DNA of 31,549 bases from Paulinella micropora (taxonomy: Eukaryota > Cercozoa > Imbricatea > Euglyphida), in the NCBI GenBank assembly GCA_009731375.1, contig BJOX01000037.1, forward strand, positions 864,538-896,086. The letters are read 5' to 3'. Position 1 is the first letter of the stretch; every line of letters begins with the position of its first letter. Below, piece by piece: positions 1-9,995 of the stretch. Position numbers and translations under genes: made by a program. The notes beneath the pieces are model-generated. The model had not been told where the DNA came from and made no database searches. It worked only from the letters and a program-made list of their open reading frames with translations.

Positions 1-2
1 GG

Positions 3-6
<4 letters not shown>

Positions 7-41
<35 letters not shown>

Positions 42-47
42 CGTTAT

Positions 48-95
<48 letters not shown>
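7..95. repeat. (GA)n and (TC)n pair
   Basis: A GA tract (about 7-38) and a TC tract (51-95) face each other around a short spacer, so a strand could fold into a long GA:TC hairpin. No gene is seen here. Confidence 0.9.
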
Positions 96-99
<4 letters not shown>

Positions 100-331
100 C
101 TCTCCGCTAGGTGTTGTGTCATGGGATGGCATTTACGTGCTTTTCTAGTCTGATGTGTATTATCATCTGTATGAACTTCACTGTTTGTATATTACTATCA
201 ACATCACTAATGATACATGACCACCACGCCATGTCACAGGATGGAATCTACACGCTTTTCCAGTGCGGTGTTATCATTATCATTACTAGTACTATAACAA
301 TCACGGCAAAAGTGCCTCACGAGCACAGCTC

Positions 332-792
332 AAGCCTGCCTCTGCCCCCTAGCCCTTGCCCTAAGCATGGCCTTTTCATTTGCCTCAAGCCTGCCTCATA
401 TCCAGCCCTAGCCCTTGCCCTAAGCATGGCCTTTTCACTTGCCTCAAGCCTGCCTCATGGCCAGCCCTAGCCCTTGCACTAAGCCAAGCCTTTCACTTGC
501 CTGAAGCCTGCCTCATAGCCAGCCCTAGCCCTTGCCCTAAGCACGGCCTTTTCACTTGCCTCAAGCCTGCCTCATAGCCAGCCCTAGCCCTTGCCCTAAG
601 CATGGCCTTTTCACTTGCCTCAAGCCTGCCTCATGGCCAGCCCTAGCCCTTCCCTAAGCATGGCCTTTTCACTTGCCTCAAGCCTGCCTCATGGCCAGCC
701 CTAGCCCTTGCCCTAAGCATGGCCTTTTCACTTGCCTCAAGCCTTAGCCCTTCCCTAAGCCAAGCCTTTCACTTGCCTGAAGCCTGCCTCAA
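332..792. repeat. 59-bp minisatellite
   Basis: Eight units start near 351, 410, 469, 527, 586, 645, 703 and 746, with periods of 58-59 and a shortened last unit. The core is CCTAAGCATGGCC followed by TTTTCACTTGCC. Because 59 is not a multiple of three, the open frame it creates shifts frame at each unit and is not credible as a protein. A related CAAGG tract follows at 1127-1155. Confidence 0.88.
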
Positions 793-1202
793 TAATTAAC
801 CAGCCTTAAAACTAAGGGGCCAGCACGGTCACTCGTCGTCCGGTAAACCCCTGTTATTAAATAGCTATTTTGAAAGTACGTTCACCTCGCAGGATGGCAT
901 CTTCGCGTTTTCCCGAGTATGCTGTATTATCATTACTAGTGCTATAAAAACCACTATCAGCATATTACGATGAAGGTCACTATCACTATATTATTACCAC
1001 CAGGCTATGTCGCAAGATGGCATCAAGGCGCTTTAACTCGTCGCTGTAATTATCTTCATGGTTATGTCATATCTTGAGCACAGCTCATATGCCCTGCAGG
1101 CCATACACACCTTGCCCTATACCTACAAGGCAAGGCAAGGCAAGGCAAGGCAAGACATAGCCCTTGCCCTTTTCCACGATCCAGCCCTAGTACTAATCTA
1201 AC

Positions 1203-1247
1203 CTTATGCAAAGGGGTGAGAACGGTCACTCGTGGTCCGGTAAATCC
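1203..1247 (-). CDS. Tentative exon after e19
   Basis: This 15-codon island is in phase 0 at both ends, with acceptor AATGACAG and donor CATAAG followed by GTTAGA. It reads GFTGPRVTVLTPLHK. A second copy near 820-860 has a stop and no matching donor. Both copies sit just downstream of a decayed copy of e19, so this could equally be part of the duplicated intron. No family resemblance is clear. Confidence 0.3.
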
Positions 1248-1907
1248 CTGTCATTAAATAACTATTTCTGAAAGTAAAATCATCAAGATTACTATTCGTA
1301 TATCACCGCTAAGCTGTGTCGCAAGATAGCGTCAATACGCTTGTCCAGTGTAGTCTTATCAGTTTATATGAAACTCACTATCAAATTATTACTACAAGGA
1401 TCATTTTTGATATGCTACCATTATTAGTATACTACCATATAGATCACTTTTAAATTGCGATTACTACAAAAAATCATTATTAGTATACTACTATAAAAGT
1501 CGCTTTACTGTCACTGTAAAACAATCATTATTAGCATATTAGTATAAAGATAGCTATTACTATGTTACCGCCAAGCTGTGTCGCAAGATAGCATCAACAC
1601 GCTTTGCCACTGTGGTCTTAGCAGTTCATATGAAAATCACTATCAAATTGTAACTACCAATATCACTTTTGATATGATAGTAATATGCTAATAATGATTT
1701 TTACAGTAATCGCAACAGTAAAGCGACTTTTATGGTAGTATACTAATAATGATTTTTGTAGCAATCGCAATATTGAAGTGACCTTTATAGTAGCTTACTA
1801 ATCATGGTAGCCTAGAGATAGCTATTACTATGTTACCGCCAAGCTGTGTCGAAGGATAGCATCAACATTGACTTCAGTTTTAACCCCCCCCCCCCCCCCC
1901 CCCCCCC

Positions 1908-2829
1908 NNNNNNNNNNNNNNNNNNNNNNNNNNNNNNNNNNNNNNNNNNNNNNNNNNNNNNNNNNNNNNNNNNNNNNNNNNNNNNNNNNNNNNNNNNNNN
2001 NNNNNNNNNNNNNNNNNNNNNNNNNNNNNNNNNNNNNNNNNNNNNNNNNNNNNNNNNNNNNNNNNNNNNNNNNNNNNNNNNNNNNNNNNNNNNNNNNNNN
2101 NNNNNNNNNNNNNNNNNNNNNNNNNNNNNNNNNNNNNNNNNNNNNNNNNNNNNNNNNNNNNNNNNNNNNNNNNNNNNNNNNNNNNNNNNNNNNNNNNNNN
2201 NNNNNNNNNNNNNNNNNNNNNNNNNNNNNNNNNNNNNNNNNNNNNNNNNNNNNNNNNNNNNNNNNNNNNNNNNNNNNNNNNNNNNNNNNNNNNNNNNNNN
2301 NNNNNNNNNNNNNNNNNNNNNNNNNNNNNNNNNNNNNNNNNNNNNNNNNNNNNNNNNNNNNNNNNNNNNNNNNNNNNNNNNNNNNNNNNNNNNNNNNNNN
2401 NNNNNNNNNNNNNNNNNNNNNNNNNNNNNNNNNNNNNNNNNNNNNNNNNNNNNNNNNNNNNNNNNNNNNNNNNNNNNNNNNNNNNNNNNNNNNNNNNNNN
2501 NNNNNNNNNNNNNNNNNNNNNNNNNNNNNNNNNNNNNNNNNNNNNNNNNNNNNNNNNNNNNNNNNNNNNNNNNNNNNNNNNNNNNNNNNNNNNNNNNNNN
2601 NNNNNNNNNNNNNNNNNNNNNNNNNNNNNNNNNNNNNNNNNNNNNNNNNNNNNNNNNNNNNNNNNNNNNNNNNNNNNNNNNNNNNNNNNNNNNNNNNNNN
2701 NNNNNNNNNNNNNNNNNNNNNNNNNNNNNNNNNNNNNNNNNNNNNNNNNNNNNNNNNNNNNNNNNNNNNNNNNNNNNNNNNNNNNNNNNNNNNNNNNNNN
2801 NNNNNNNNNNNNNNNNNNNNNNNNNNNNN
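1908..2829. other. Assembly gap preceded by poly-C
   Basis: There are 922 N, entered directly from a run of about 25 C (1883-1907). The homopolymer next to the gap suggests poor read ends; sequence close to it should be trusted less. Confidence 0.97.
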
Positions 2830-3004
2830 CTGCGGAATAACCTCGGCTTAGTGCAGTCTTGCCCTCAGGAGCTCCATCGGTGGCCCCGATCATCAGGCGA
2901 GAGACTGACACGGGGGGGTGGAGGACCTCGAACAAGGGTATTGGAGGCTCATGTCCGTTGAGGATATTCCATTAGCTGCATCAGTACGCCTCAGATATAG
3001 TAAA

Positions 3005-3048
<44 letters not shown>

Positions 3049-3092
3049 GCGATGATGATGATTATTATTATTATTACTATTATTATTATTAC

Positions 3093-3131
<39 letters not shown>

Positions 3132-3134
3132 TAC

Positions 3135-3196
<62 letters not shown>
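2830..3196 (+). mobile_element. Retroposon 3' part with (ATT)n tail
   Basis: Bases 2830-3003 are the reverse complement of most of 16035-16210 with small differences, and run straight into (ATT)n at 3004-3196. The element is cut at its 5' side by the gap. A body with a fixed 3' edge and a simple-repeat tail is what target-primed retroposition leaves. No coding domain is visible. Orientation is opposite to the copies at 15.8-18.3 kb. Confidence 0.6.
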
Positions 3197-3197
<1 letters not shown>

Positions 3198-3417
3198 ATG
3201 CTTTTCCACTACAGTCTTATCAGTTCAGCTAATGCTAATTTTTTACAGTGACAGTAAGCGACCTTTAAAGTAGTATACTAATAATGATTTTTGGAGTATT
3301 CGCAATCGCAAAGTGAACTTTATAGTAGTATACTAATAATGGTAGCATACCAAACGTGATCTTTGTAGTAATAATTTGATAGTGACTTTCATACGAAATC
3401 GCAGCTTACTATGTTAC

Positions 3418-3482
3418 CGCCAAGCTGTGTCGGAGGATAGCGTCAACACGCTTTTCAAGTGTTTGCAGCAAGCAGTCGGCGC
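3418..3482 (-). CDS. Exon e19, SPFH/Band 7-like segment, last recognised exon
   Basis: This 65-base exon has two bases and 21 codons. The acceptor ACACAG lies at the edge of a (CATA)n tract; the donor is GGCG followed by GTAACA. It reads ADCLLQT and then LEKRVDAILRHSLA, an amphipathic helix like the one after the V-x-Y-x-V strand of SPFH domains. It ends in phase 0. At least seven decayed copies of its 3' end plus donor lie further along the minus strand (112-1870). The continuation of the gene must lie below 3418 or in the gap at 1908-2829. Confidence 0.74.
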
Positions 3483-3483
3483 C

Positions 3484-3650
3484 TGTGTATGTATGTATGT
3501 ATGTATGTATGTATGTATGTATGTATGTATGTACGTATGTATGTATGTATGTATGTATGTATGTATGCATGTATGCATGTACGTACGTACGTATGTATGT
3601 ATGTATGTATGTATATATGTATGTATGCATGTATGTATTTATGCATTTAC
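3484..3650. repeat. (GTAT)n tract in the e18-e19 intron
   Basis: Tetranucleotide tract with occasional GTAC and GCAT variants. On the gene strand it is (CATA)n and makes up nearly the whole intron between e18 and e19. Confidence 0.93.
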
Positions 3651-3696
3651 CAATCGTCGTCACTAGCTTCTCAGGGCTTTGCACCTCATACTCCAC
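3651..3696 (-). CDS. Exon e18, SPFH/Band 7-like segment
   Basis: This 46-base exon has 15 codons and one base. The acceptor TATCTATGCAG comes from the TATC tract at 3702-3790; the donor ATTG followed by GTAAAT is good. It reads VEYEVQSPEKLVTTI and then starts a glycine codon finished by e19. V-x-Y-x-V-x-x-P-E-K-L is characteristic of SPFH proteins (compare the V-x-Y-R-V-x-D-P-x-x stretch of stomatins and prohibitins). Confidence 0.78.
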
Positions 3697-3700
3697 CTGC

Positions 3701-3701
<1 letters not shown>

Positions 3702-3789
<88 letters not shown>

Positions 3790-3790
3790 C
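3702..3790. repeat. (GATA)n tract upstream of e18
   Basis: Clean GATA repeat. On the gene strand it is (TATC)n, a pyrimidine-containing stretch directly before the e18 acceptor. Confidence 0.95.
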
Positions 3791-3819
3791 CTGCATATGA
3801 ATATCTATATGTAAGGACG

Positions 3820-3990
3820 AGTGAAAATTTTCGGCCAGGAAATATTTCGGCCAGTGATTTTTCACCGCAGAATACGTTGTTTTTGCACAAAATTTTTGGG
3901 TGGCCGGAATTCTTCCCTAGTCTTTTCACCGCAAGATACGTGATTTTTTTTTGCCAAAATTTGAGGTGGCCGAAATTCTTCACTTTTCCT
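3820..3990. repeat. Twofold direct repeat with TTTTCACCGCA core
   Basis: Two or three diverged units share GGCCGGAATTCTTC or GGCCAGGAAATATTTC, then TTTTCACCGCA and A-TACGT. The style (self-complementary GGCC/AAATTT blocks) resembles intronic palindromic repeats. No gene found. Confidence 0.6.
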
Positions 3991-4140
3991 TATATGTATA
4001 TGTATCATACTAAACATTCGCGAACAGACCCGGATATTCTATGTATACTATGGTATACTATACTACACTACATTATACTTGATAAAAACTCTCATTTTTA
4101 CATATGCAATGGAAAGAAAGCATATGCACCTGTGGGGAAA

Positions 4141-4299
4141 TACACACACACACACACATATATACATATATATATATATATATGTATATATAATATAATA
4201 TAATATAATATAATATAATATAAAATAAAATAATATAATATAATATAATATAATATAATATAGTATTTATATATATACATACATATATATATATGTATA

Positions 4300-4345
<46 letters not shown>
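4141..4345. repeat. CA, AT and TAATA tracts
   Basis: CA repeat passing into TA and a TAATA pentamer array (4190-4262), then more TA. It is intronic on the minus-strand gene and nothing else is seen. Confidence 0.9.
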
Positions 4346-4351
<6 letters not shown>

Positions 4352-4353
4352 AC

Positions 4354-4512
4354 CTGTACGGAAATCAGCATTTGCGAGCGGTCGCGTGTTTACGCCTCAA
4401 TCATATATATATATATATATAATATATATATATATATGTATATATATACATATATATATCCACCTGTCCGGAAATCAGCATTTGCAAGCGGTCGCGTGTG
4501 TACGCCTCAATC
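4354..4512 (-). pseudogene. Two copies of the 3' half of exon e17
   Basis: Bases 4464-4512 and 4354-4402 repeat the last 49 bases of e17 with its donor, separated by TA tracts. The nearer copy reads [16 protein letters not shown]; the farther one has GCGTAA, a stop, in the IEAY stretch. Each copy is cut at the same internal point, CTCAATC, beside the TA tract. Confidence 0.85.
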
Positions 4513-4536
4513 ATATATATATATGTATATATATAC

Positions 4537-4588
<52 letters not shown>

Positions 4589-4590
4589 AC

Positions 4591-4686
4591 CTGTCCGGAA
4601 ATCAGCATTTGCGAGCGGTCGCGTGTGTACGCCTCAATCTTCTGGAACTCCATGATAGGCGGATATAACGCGATCGCATTCCCAAC
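4591..4686 (-). CDS. Exon e17, start of SPFH/Band 7-like segment
   Basis: This exon is 32 codons, phase 0 to phase 0. The acceptor is GTGTTTTAG; the donor is GGACAG followed by GTGGAT, opening into an AT tract. It reads [14 protein letters not shown] and then [16 protein letters not shown]. The T-R-D-x-x-x-M-x-I-x-G string followed by V-x-Y-x-V in e18 is the pattern of the SPFH domain, where a Thr-x-Asp turn precedes the strand carrying V-x-Y-x-V. The 3' half with donor is copied at 4464-4512 and 4354-4402; the latter carries an in-frame stop. Confidence 0.78.
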
Positions 4687-4717
4687 CTAAAACACGGAGA
4701 AAGATAGATAAAGATGA

Positions 4718-4870
4718 ATGAACGCGATGGCGTCCCGGGTTTTTGCGGTGATTTTCAGCGAAAACTTCACGGATATTTGCGGTGATATCCCGGAAATGAT
4801 TTTCAGCGAAAACTTGACGGATATTTGCGTGATATCCAGGAAATTTATTCGCACTGTGTAAAGCTTGGAT
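4718..4870. repeat. Direct repeat with GATTTTCAGCGAAAACTT core
   Basis: Two units (about 4750-4800 and 4798-4850) share TTTTCAGCGAAAACTT, ACGGATATTTGCG and GATATCC. The sequence around 4865-4905 resembles a decayed copy of exon e17 on the minus strand (GTTGGCAATTCGACC, ATTCCAGAAGATC) but without the rest. Confidence 0.55.
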
Positions 4871-4917
4871 CTTCTGGAATTAGGTGATGGTCGAATTGCC
4901 AACCCATGCCACGCATG

Positions 4918-5085
4918 CATCAGTGAGGCAGCAGATTAGGCAATCAAGGCAGCAGTGGGGCAACAGATGAGAGAATAAAGTCAGCAGTGAGGCAGTAGGT
5001 GGGCGATGAAGGCAGTGAACCAAGGCAGTAGTGGGAAAGACGATGGGTTGATCAAGGCAGCAGTGAGGCAGTAGACACAGTAAAG
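4918..5085. repeat. GGCAG-type minisatellite
   Basis: Irregular units of about 20-30 bases built from AAGGCAGCAGTGAGGCAG and variants. The same unit occurs at 27760-28000 in another intron of the gene and in trace form at 5537-5590. Confidence 0.75.
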
Positions 5086-5089
5086 CAAA

Positions 5090-5315
5090 ATCCTGGAAGT
5101 TTCCCGGGAAACTTTACTGAATTCGGGTGACTTCCCGGGACGTTTCCGGGAAATCACCCGATGGGAAACTTTACTGAATTTGGGTGATTTCCCGGGAAGT
5201 TTCCGGGAAATCACCCAAATTCAGCAAAGTTTCCTGGGATTTCGGGTGATTTCCAGGGAAGTTTCCGGGAAATCACCCGAATTCAGTAAAGTCTCCTGGA
5301 AAACTTCCAGGATTT
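5090..5315. repeat. Palindromic CCCGGGAAA repeat array
   Basis: Four to five units of GGGTGATTTCCCGGGAAG, TTTCCGGGAAATCACCC and ACTTTACTGAATT. GGGTGATTTCC and GGAAATCACCC are inverted within each unit, so long hairpins can form. No coding sense. Confidence 0.78.
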
Positions 5316-5339
5316 GCTATACTGTGAGATACGGCAAAA

Positions 5340-5384
5340 ACCGCCATGTTGGGTGTTTCGTATTGTTTTTTGAATCACTCATCA
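5340..5384 (-). pseudogene. Decayed copy of the 3' half of exon e16
   Basis: On the minus strand it reads KKQYETPNMAV, close to KEYETPNIV of e16, but outside the regular array and with more changes. It may be the oldest copy. Confidence 0.55.
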
Positions 5385-5396
5385 AGACAATACATA

Positions 5397-5459
<63 letters not shown>

Positions 5460-5536
5460 CGTAGATAGGTAGATAGGTAGATAGATAGATGGATAGATAG
5501 ATAGATAGACAGATAGATAGATAGATAGATAGATAG
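5397..5536. repeat. (ATAG)n tract
   Basis: ATAG repeat with a few TAGG and TGGA variants, followed by a short GGCAATAGATGAG minisatellite trace. Confidence 0.93.
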
Positions 5537-5835
5537 TGAGGCAATAGATGAGCGACCAGAATAGTAGACCGAGACAATAAGGCAATAGATAGAATAGATA
5601 TGGCAACATAACTACATAACACATACATAACATATACATAACATACAACACATACATCACAAACATGACGGACATTACATACATAACATACATAACATAC
5701 ATAACATACACAGTTATGTATATATTATGTATGCTTTGTATGTTGTGTATGTTATGTATGTTATGTATGTATGTATGTATGTATGCATGCATGTATGCAT
5801 GTACGTATGTATATGTTATGTATGTGTTATGTAGG

Positions 5836-6387
5836 ACCACTATGTTGGGAGTTTCGTATTCTTTGAACTTGTATGTATGTATGTATGTATGTATGTATGT
5901 ATGTATGTATGTATGTAGGTATGTATGTATGTATGTAGGTATGTAGGTATGTATGTATGTATGTATGTATGTATGTAGGTATGTAGGTAGGTAGGTATGT
6001 ATGTATGTATGTATGTATGTATGTATGTTATGTATATGTTATGTATGTGTTATGTAGGACCACTATGTTGGGAGTTTCGTATTCTTTGAACCCGTATGTA
6101 TGTATTTATGTATGTATGTATGTACGTATGTATGTAGGTATGTAGGTATGTATGTAATGTATGTATGTATGTATGTATGTATGTATGTGTATGTATGTAT
6201 GTATATGTATGTATGTATATGTATGTATGTATATGTATGAATGTATATGTATGTATGTATTTATGTATGTATGTATGTATGTATGTATGTATATGTTATG
6301 TATATGTTATGTAAGACCACTATGTTGGGAGTTTCGTATTCTTTGAACCCGTATGTATGTATGTATGTATGCATGTATGTATGTATG

Positions 6388-6419
<32 letters not shown>

Positions 6420-6741
6420 TGTATGTATGTATGTATGTAGGTATGTAGGTATGTATGTACGTATGTATGTATGTATGTACGTATGTATATGTTATGTATA
6501 TGTTATGTAGGACCACTATGTTGGGAGTTTCGTATTCTTTGAACTTGTATGTATGTATGTATGTATGTATGTATGTATGTATGTAGGTATGTAGGTATGT
6601 AGGTATGTATGTACGCATGTATGTATGTCTGTATGTATGTATGTATTTTTGTATGTATGTATGTAGGTATGTATGTATGTATGTATGTATGTATGTGTTA
6701 TGTAGGACCACTATGTTGGGAGTTTCGTATTCTTTGAACCC

Positions 6742-6772
<31 letters not shown>

Positions 6773-7373
6773 CGTACGTACGTACGTACGTATGTATGTA
6801 TGTATGTATGTATGTATGTATGTATGTATGTATGCAGGTAGGTATGTATGTACGTATGTATGTATGTATATATGTATGTCTGTATGTCTGTATGTATGTG
6901 TATGTAGGACCACTATGTTGGGAGTTTCGTATTCTTTGAACCCGTATGTATGTATGTATGTATGTATGTATGTAGGTATGTGGGTATGTATGTATGTATG
7001 TATGTGTTATGTAGGACCACTATGTTGGGAGTTTCGTGTTCTTTGAACTTGTATGTATGTATGCATGTATGTATGTATGTATTTATGTACGTAAGTAAGT
7101 AAGTAAGTATGTATGTATGTATGTATGTATGTATGTATGTATGTCTGTATGTCTGTATGTATGTCTGTATGTATGTGTTATGTAGGACCACTATGTTGGG
7201 AGTTTCGTGTTTTTTGAACCCGTATGTATGTATGTATGTATGTATGTATGTAGGTATGTATGTAGGTATGTGGGTATGTAGGTATGTATGTATGTATGTA
7301 TGTATGTATGTTATGTATATGTTATGTATGTGTTATGTAGGACCACTATGTTGGGAGTTTCGTATTCTTTGAA
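5836..7373 (-). repeat. Array of the 3' half of exon e16 plus (TATG)n
   Basis: Nine copies of a 32-base core (ACCACTATGTTGGGAGTTTC and on to TTTGAA) start near 5836, 6059, 6316, 6512, 6707, 6909, 7016, 7187 and 7342, each followed by 60-220 bases of TATG repeat. On the minus strand the core codes FKEYETPNIV and ends at the e16 donor GTG followed by GTCCTA. The cores are nearly identical, while the TATG tracts differ in length and interruptions. None has the exon's 5' half. Confidence 0.9.
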
Positions 7374-7506
7374 TCCGTATGTATGTATGTATGTATGTAT
7401 GTATGTAGGTATGTAGGTAGGTAGGTAGGTATGTATGTATGTATGTATGTATGGTATGTATGTATGTATGTATGTATGTATATGTTATGTATGTGTCATG
7501 TAAGAC

Positions 7507-7590
7507 CACTATGTTGGGAGTTTCGTATTCTTTGAATCCCTCATGATTGATCTCTAAAACACCGTTCACCCAGACCGGACGCACTGTTCC
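7507..7590 (-). CDS. Exon e16, SPFH-like modular protein
   Basis: This exon is 28 codons, phase 0 to phase 0. The acceptor is ATCTATTAG; the donor is ATAGTG followed by GTCTTA. It reads [28 protein letters not shown]. This is the last module before the SPFH-like part: N-G-x-x-E-I-x-x-x-G-x-x-x-Y-x-T-P-N. With e17 it yields T-P-N-I-V-V-G-N. The 5' half with its acceptor is repeated at 7761-7805, 8057-8080 and 8327-8356, and the 3' half with donor is repeated nine more times between 5836 and 7373. This is the only copy with both halves joined. Confidence 0.76.
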
Positions 7591-7596
7591 CTAATA

Positions 7597-8088
7597 GATA
7601 CGATGTGATATGATATGATATGATATGATATTATATGATATGATATGATATATGTCCTATATGTATCCATATATATGTAGTCGTTGATCATATGCCATAT
7701 ATGTATCCATATATGTAGTCGTTGATCATATGTCATATATGTATTCATATAGATGTAGTCTTTGATCTCTAAAACACCGTTCACCCAGACGGGACGCACT
7801 GTTCCCTAATACAGTGTCATATTTGTATCCATATATATGTAGTGGTCGATCATATGTCATATATGTATCCATATATATGTAGTCGTTGATCATATGTCAT
7901 GTATGTATTCATATAGATGCAGTCGTTGATTCTAAGAGAGTTACGTATACATACATACATAGTACGCATACATACATACATACATACATACATACATACA
8001 TACATACAAAATACATACAATTAACATACAATTTATATACATTACATACATTACATCACCCAGACTGGCCTCACTGTTCCCTAATACA

Positions 8089-8171
<83 letters not shown>

Positions 8172-8356
8172 TTATCTATTTGATATATATGCTGCATGTT
8201 AGAATTCACCTTCTTTATCAATCCNNNNNNNNNNNNNCCCCCCCCCCCCCCCCCCCCCCCGCCCCCTCCACCCCCTTTTCTCTCTCTCTCTCTCTATGCC
8301 ATATGTGTATCCATACGTATGTAATGGTTGATCTCCAACACACCATTTACCCAGAC
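7597..8356 (-). repeat. Copies of the 5' half of exon e16 with ATGTATCCATAT units
   Basis: The e16 acceptor and 5' half recur at 7761-7805 ([14 protein letters not shown]), 8057-8080 (GTVRPVWV) and 8327-8356 ([11 protein letters not shown]). Between them a 40-base unit, GTAGTCGTTGATCATATG plus TGTATCCATATA, repeats about six times; its TTGATC is the point where the exon copies break off. (TATC)n and (CATA)n tracts fill the rest. Confidence 0.75.
8225..8261. other. Small gap with poly-C
   Basis: 13 N followed by about 24 C. As at the other gaps, the homopolymer flanks the break. Confidence 0.95.
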
Positions 8357-8476
8357 ACATATATATATAGAAATATATATATATATAATATATATATATA
8401 ATATATATATATGTATTATAAATACATATATATATATATATACACACACATATATATATATATGTATATATATATG

Positions 8477-8518
<42 letters not shown>
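8355..8518. repeat. TA-rich tract
   Basis: TA repeats with CATA and short CA interruptions. It is intronic. Confidence 0.9.
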
Positions 8519-8520
<2 letters not shown>

Positions 8521-8533
8521 GTATGTCGTATAG

Positions 8534-8722
8534 GCAAGCAAGCAAGCAAGCAAGCAAGTCAAGCAGGCAAGCCATGCAAGCCAAGCAAGCCAAGCAAGCC
8601 AAGCCAAGGCAAGCCAAGCCAAGCCAAGCCAAGCAAAGCCAAGTCAATCCAATCCAATCCAATCCAAGCCAAGCCAAGCCAAGCCAAGGAGGCAAGTAAG
8701 CAAGTTAGCAAGTAAGCAAGCA
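8534..8722. repeat. CAAG and CCAAG array
   Basis: CAAG tetramers pass into AAGCC and AATCC pentamers and back to CAAG. It is all intron on the gene strand, ending at the donor of e15. Confidence 0.9.
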
Positions 8723-8735
8723 AGTACAATTGTAC

Positions 8736-8816
8736 CTCTCGGGTGGTGATAAGCGAAAAGTGTCCCTCCTGTATGATCTCGGTGTGTGCTGCTACATCCT
8801 TCAGGAAAGTAAAGTC
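8736..8816 (-). CDS. Exon e15, SPFH-like modular protein
   Basis: This exon is 27 codons, phase 0 to phase 0. The acceptor is GTTGTTGTAG; the donor is CGAGAG followed by GTACAA. It reads DFTFLKDVAAHTE and then IIQEGHFSLITTRE. Joined to e14 it gives R-V-V-D-D-Q-D-F-T-F, matching the P-x-F-x-F end of a module, then the I-I-x-x-G-x-x-x-L-I-x-x-x-x start of the next. The upstream intron edge is the 9-bp array at 8826-9780 and the downstream one a CAAGC-type array. Confidence 0.74.
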
Positions 8817-8825
8817 CTACAACAA

Positions 8826-9780
8826 CAGTGTGAGCTATGTGAGGTGTGTGAGGTATGTGAGGTATGTGAGGTATGCGAGGTATGCGAGGTATGTTAGCTA
8901 TGCGAAGTATGTTATGGGTTTGAGGTATGTTAGGTATGTGAGTGATAGGTATAATAGGTGTGTTAGGTATGTCAGGTATGTTAGGTATGTTAGGTATGTT
9001 AGGTGTTAGGTATGTCAGGCATGTCAGGTATGTTAGGTATGTTAGGTATGTGAGGTATGTTAGGGTATATGAGGTATGTGAGGTATGTTAGGTATGTGAG
9101 GTATGTCAGGTATGTTAGGTATGTTAAGGTATGTGAGGTGTGTGAAGTATGTTAGATATGTTAGGTGTGTGAGCTATGTCAGGTATGTTAGGTATGTTAG
9201 GTATGTGAGGTATGTGAGGTATGTTAGGTATGTTAGGTATGTGAGGTATGTCAGGTATGTCAGGTATGTGAGGTATGTGAGGTTAGGTATGTTAGGTATG
9301 TTAGGTATGTGAGGTGCGTTAGGTATCTGATGCGTGATGTTAGGTATGTGAGGTATGTTAGGTATGTTAGGTATGTGAGGTATGTGAGGTATGTTAGGTG
9401 TGTTAGGTATGTTAGGTATGTTAGGTATGTTAGGTATGTAAGGTATGTTAGGTGTGTGAGGTATGTTAGGTATGTTAGGTGTGTGAGGTATGTGAGGTAT
9501 GGTAGGTATGTTAGGTATGTGAGGTATGTTAGGTATGTTAGGTATGTTAGCTATGGTAGGTATGTTAGGTATGCTAGGTGAGGTATGTGAGATATGTGGG
9601 GTGCGTTAGGTATGTGATATGTGATGTTAGGTATGTTAGTTATGTTAGGTATGTTAGGTATGTTAGGTATGGTATGTAAGAATGTTAGGAAAATTATATG
9701 TGAGGTATGTGAGGTATCTGAGGAATGTGAGGTATGTTAAGTATGTTAAGTATGTTAGCTATGTTAGAAATGAAATGTTA
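8826..9780. repeat. 9-bp array TTAGGTATG
   Basis: About 100 units of TTAGGTATG with G-for-T variants (GTGAGGTAT) over nearly 1 kb. The plus strand gives a stop-free VRYVRY frame in places, which is an artefact. On the gene strand it is CATACCTAA, rich in pyrimidines and branch-like CTAA, lying before the acceptor of e15. Confidence 0.93.
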
Positions 9781-9989
9781 GGCATATTCAACTCTATGCC
9801 ATCTTCTACATGCAAGTCCTGAATCCAAAATACAGACAATGATTAGATAGATAGTTAATCATTTTCCATTCGCTTATCTAACTCATCATGCACATGCAGA
9901 TTTCCAGACTGATTTATTTCACTTATTTTATCTATCAATCGTCTGTGTATTCAGATAATTATTTATTTATCTGTATTTTACTCAGATCG
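9781..9989. other. Non-repetitive intron sequence
   Basis: Low-complexity-poor DNA with CATTTTCC, TTATTTATC and similar AT-rich words. I see no open module or splice pair in it. Confidence 0.5.
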
Positions 9990-9995
9990 ACCTAC

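Larger units (their letters stand above)
112..1870 (-). pseudogene. Decayed copies of the 3' end of exon e19
   Basis: Seven stretches repeat the end of e19 and its donor on the same strand: about 112-155, 222-262, 885-918, 998-1045, 1307-1350, 1569-1613 and 1837-1870. The best (1569-1613) still reads KRVDAILRHSLA before GTAACA; 1307-1350 reads KRIDAILRHSLA before GTGATA; 222-262 has a stop in the helix. None is joined to the 5' part of the exon. The spacing is irregular and the intervening DNA repeats the e19 downstream intron in both orientations. Confidence 0.7.
1366..3400. repeat. Inverted duplication of the e19 downstream intron
   Basis: Bases 1366-1555 are a diverged reverse complement of 3230-3400: both carry CACTATCAAATTATTACTAC and the TTATTAGTATACTA motif in opposite directions. 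A second set lies at 1620-1800. The gap 1908-2829 and a retroposon lie between the arms. It looks like a decayed fold-back structure. Confidence 0.7.

Noticed and set aside
332-792. A protein made of the 59-bp repeats (CPKHGLFTCLKPAS)
   Set aside because: The unit length is not a multiple of three, so the frame changes at every unit.
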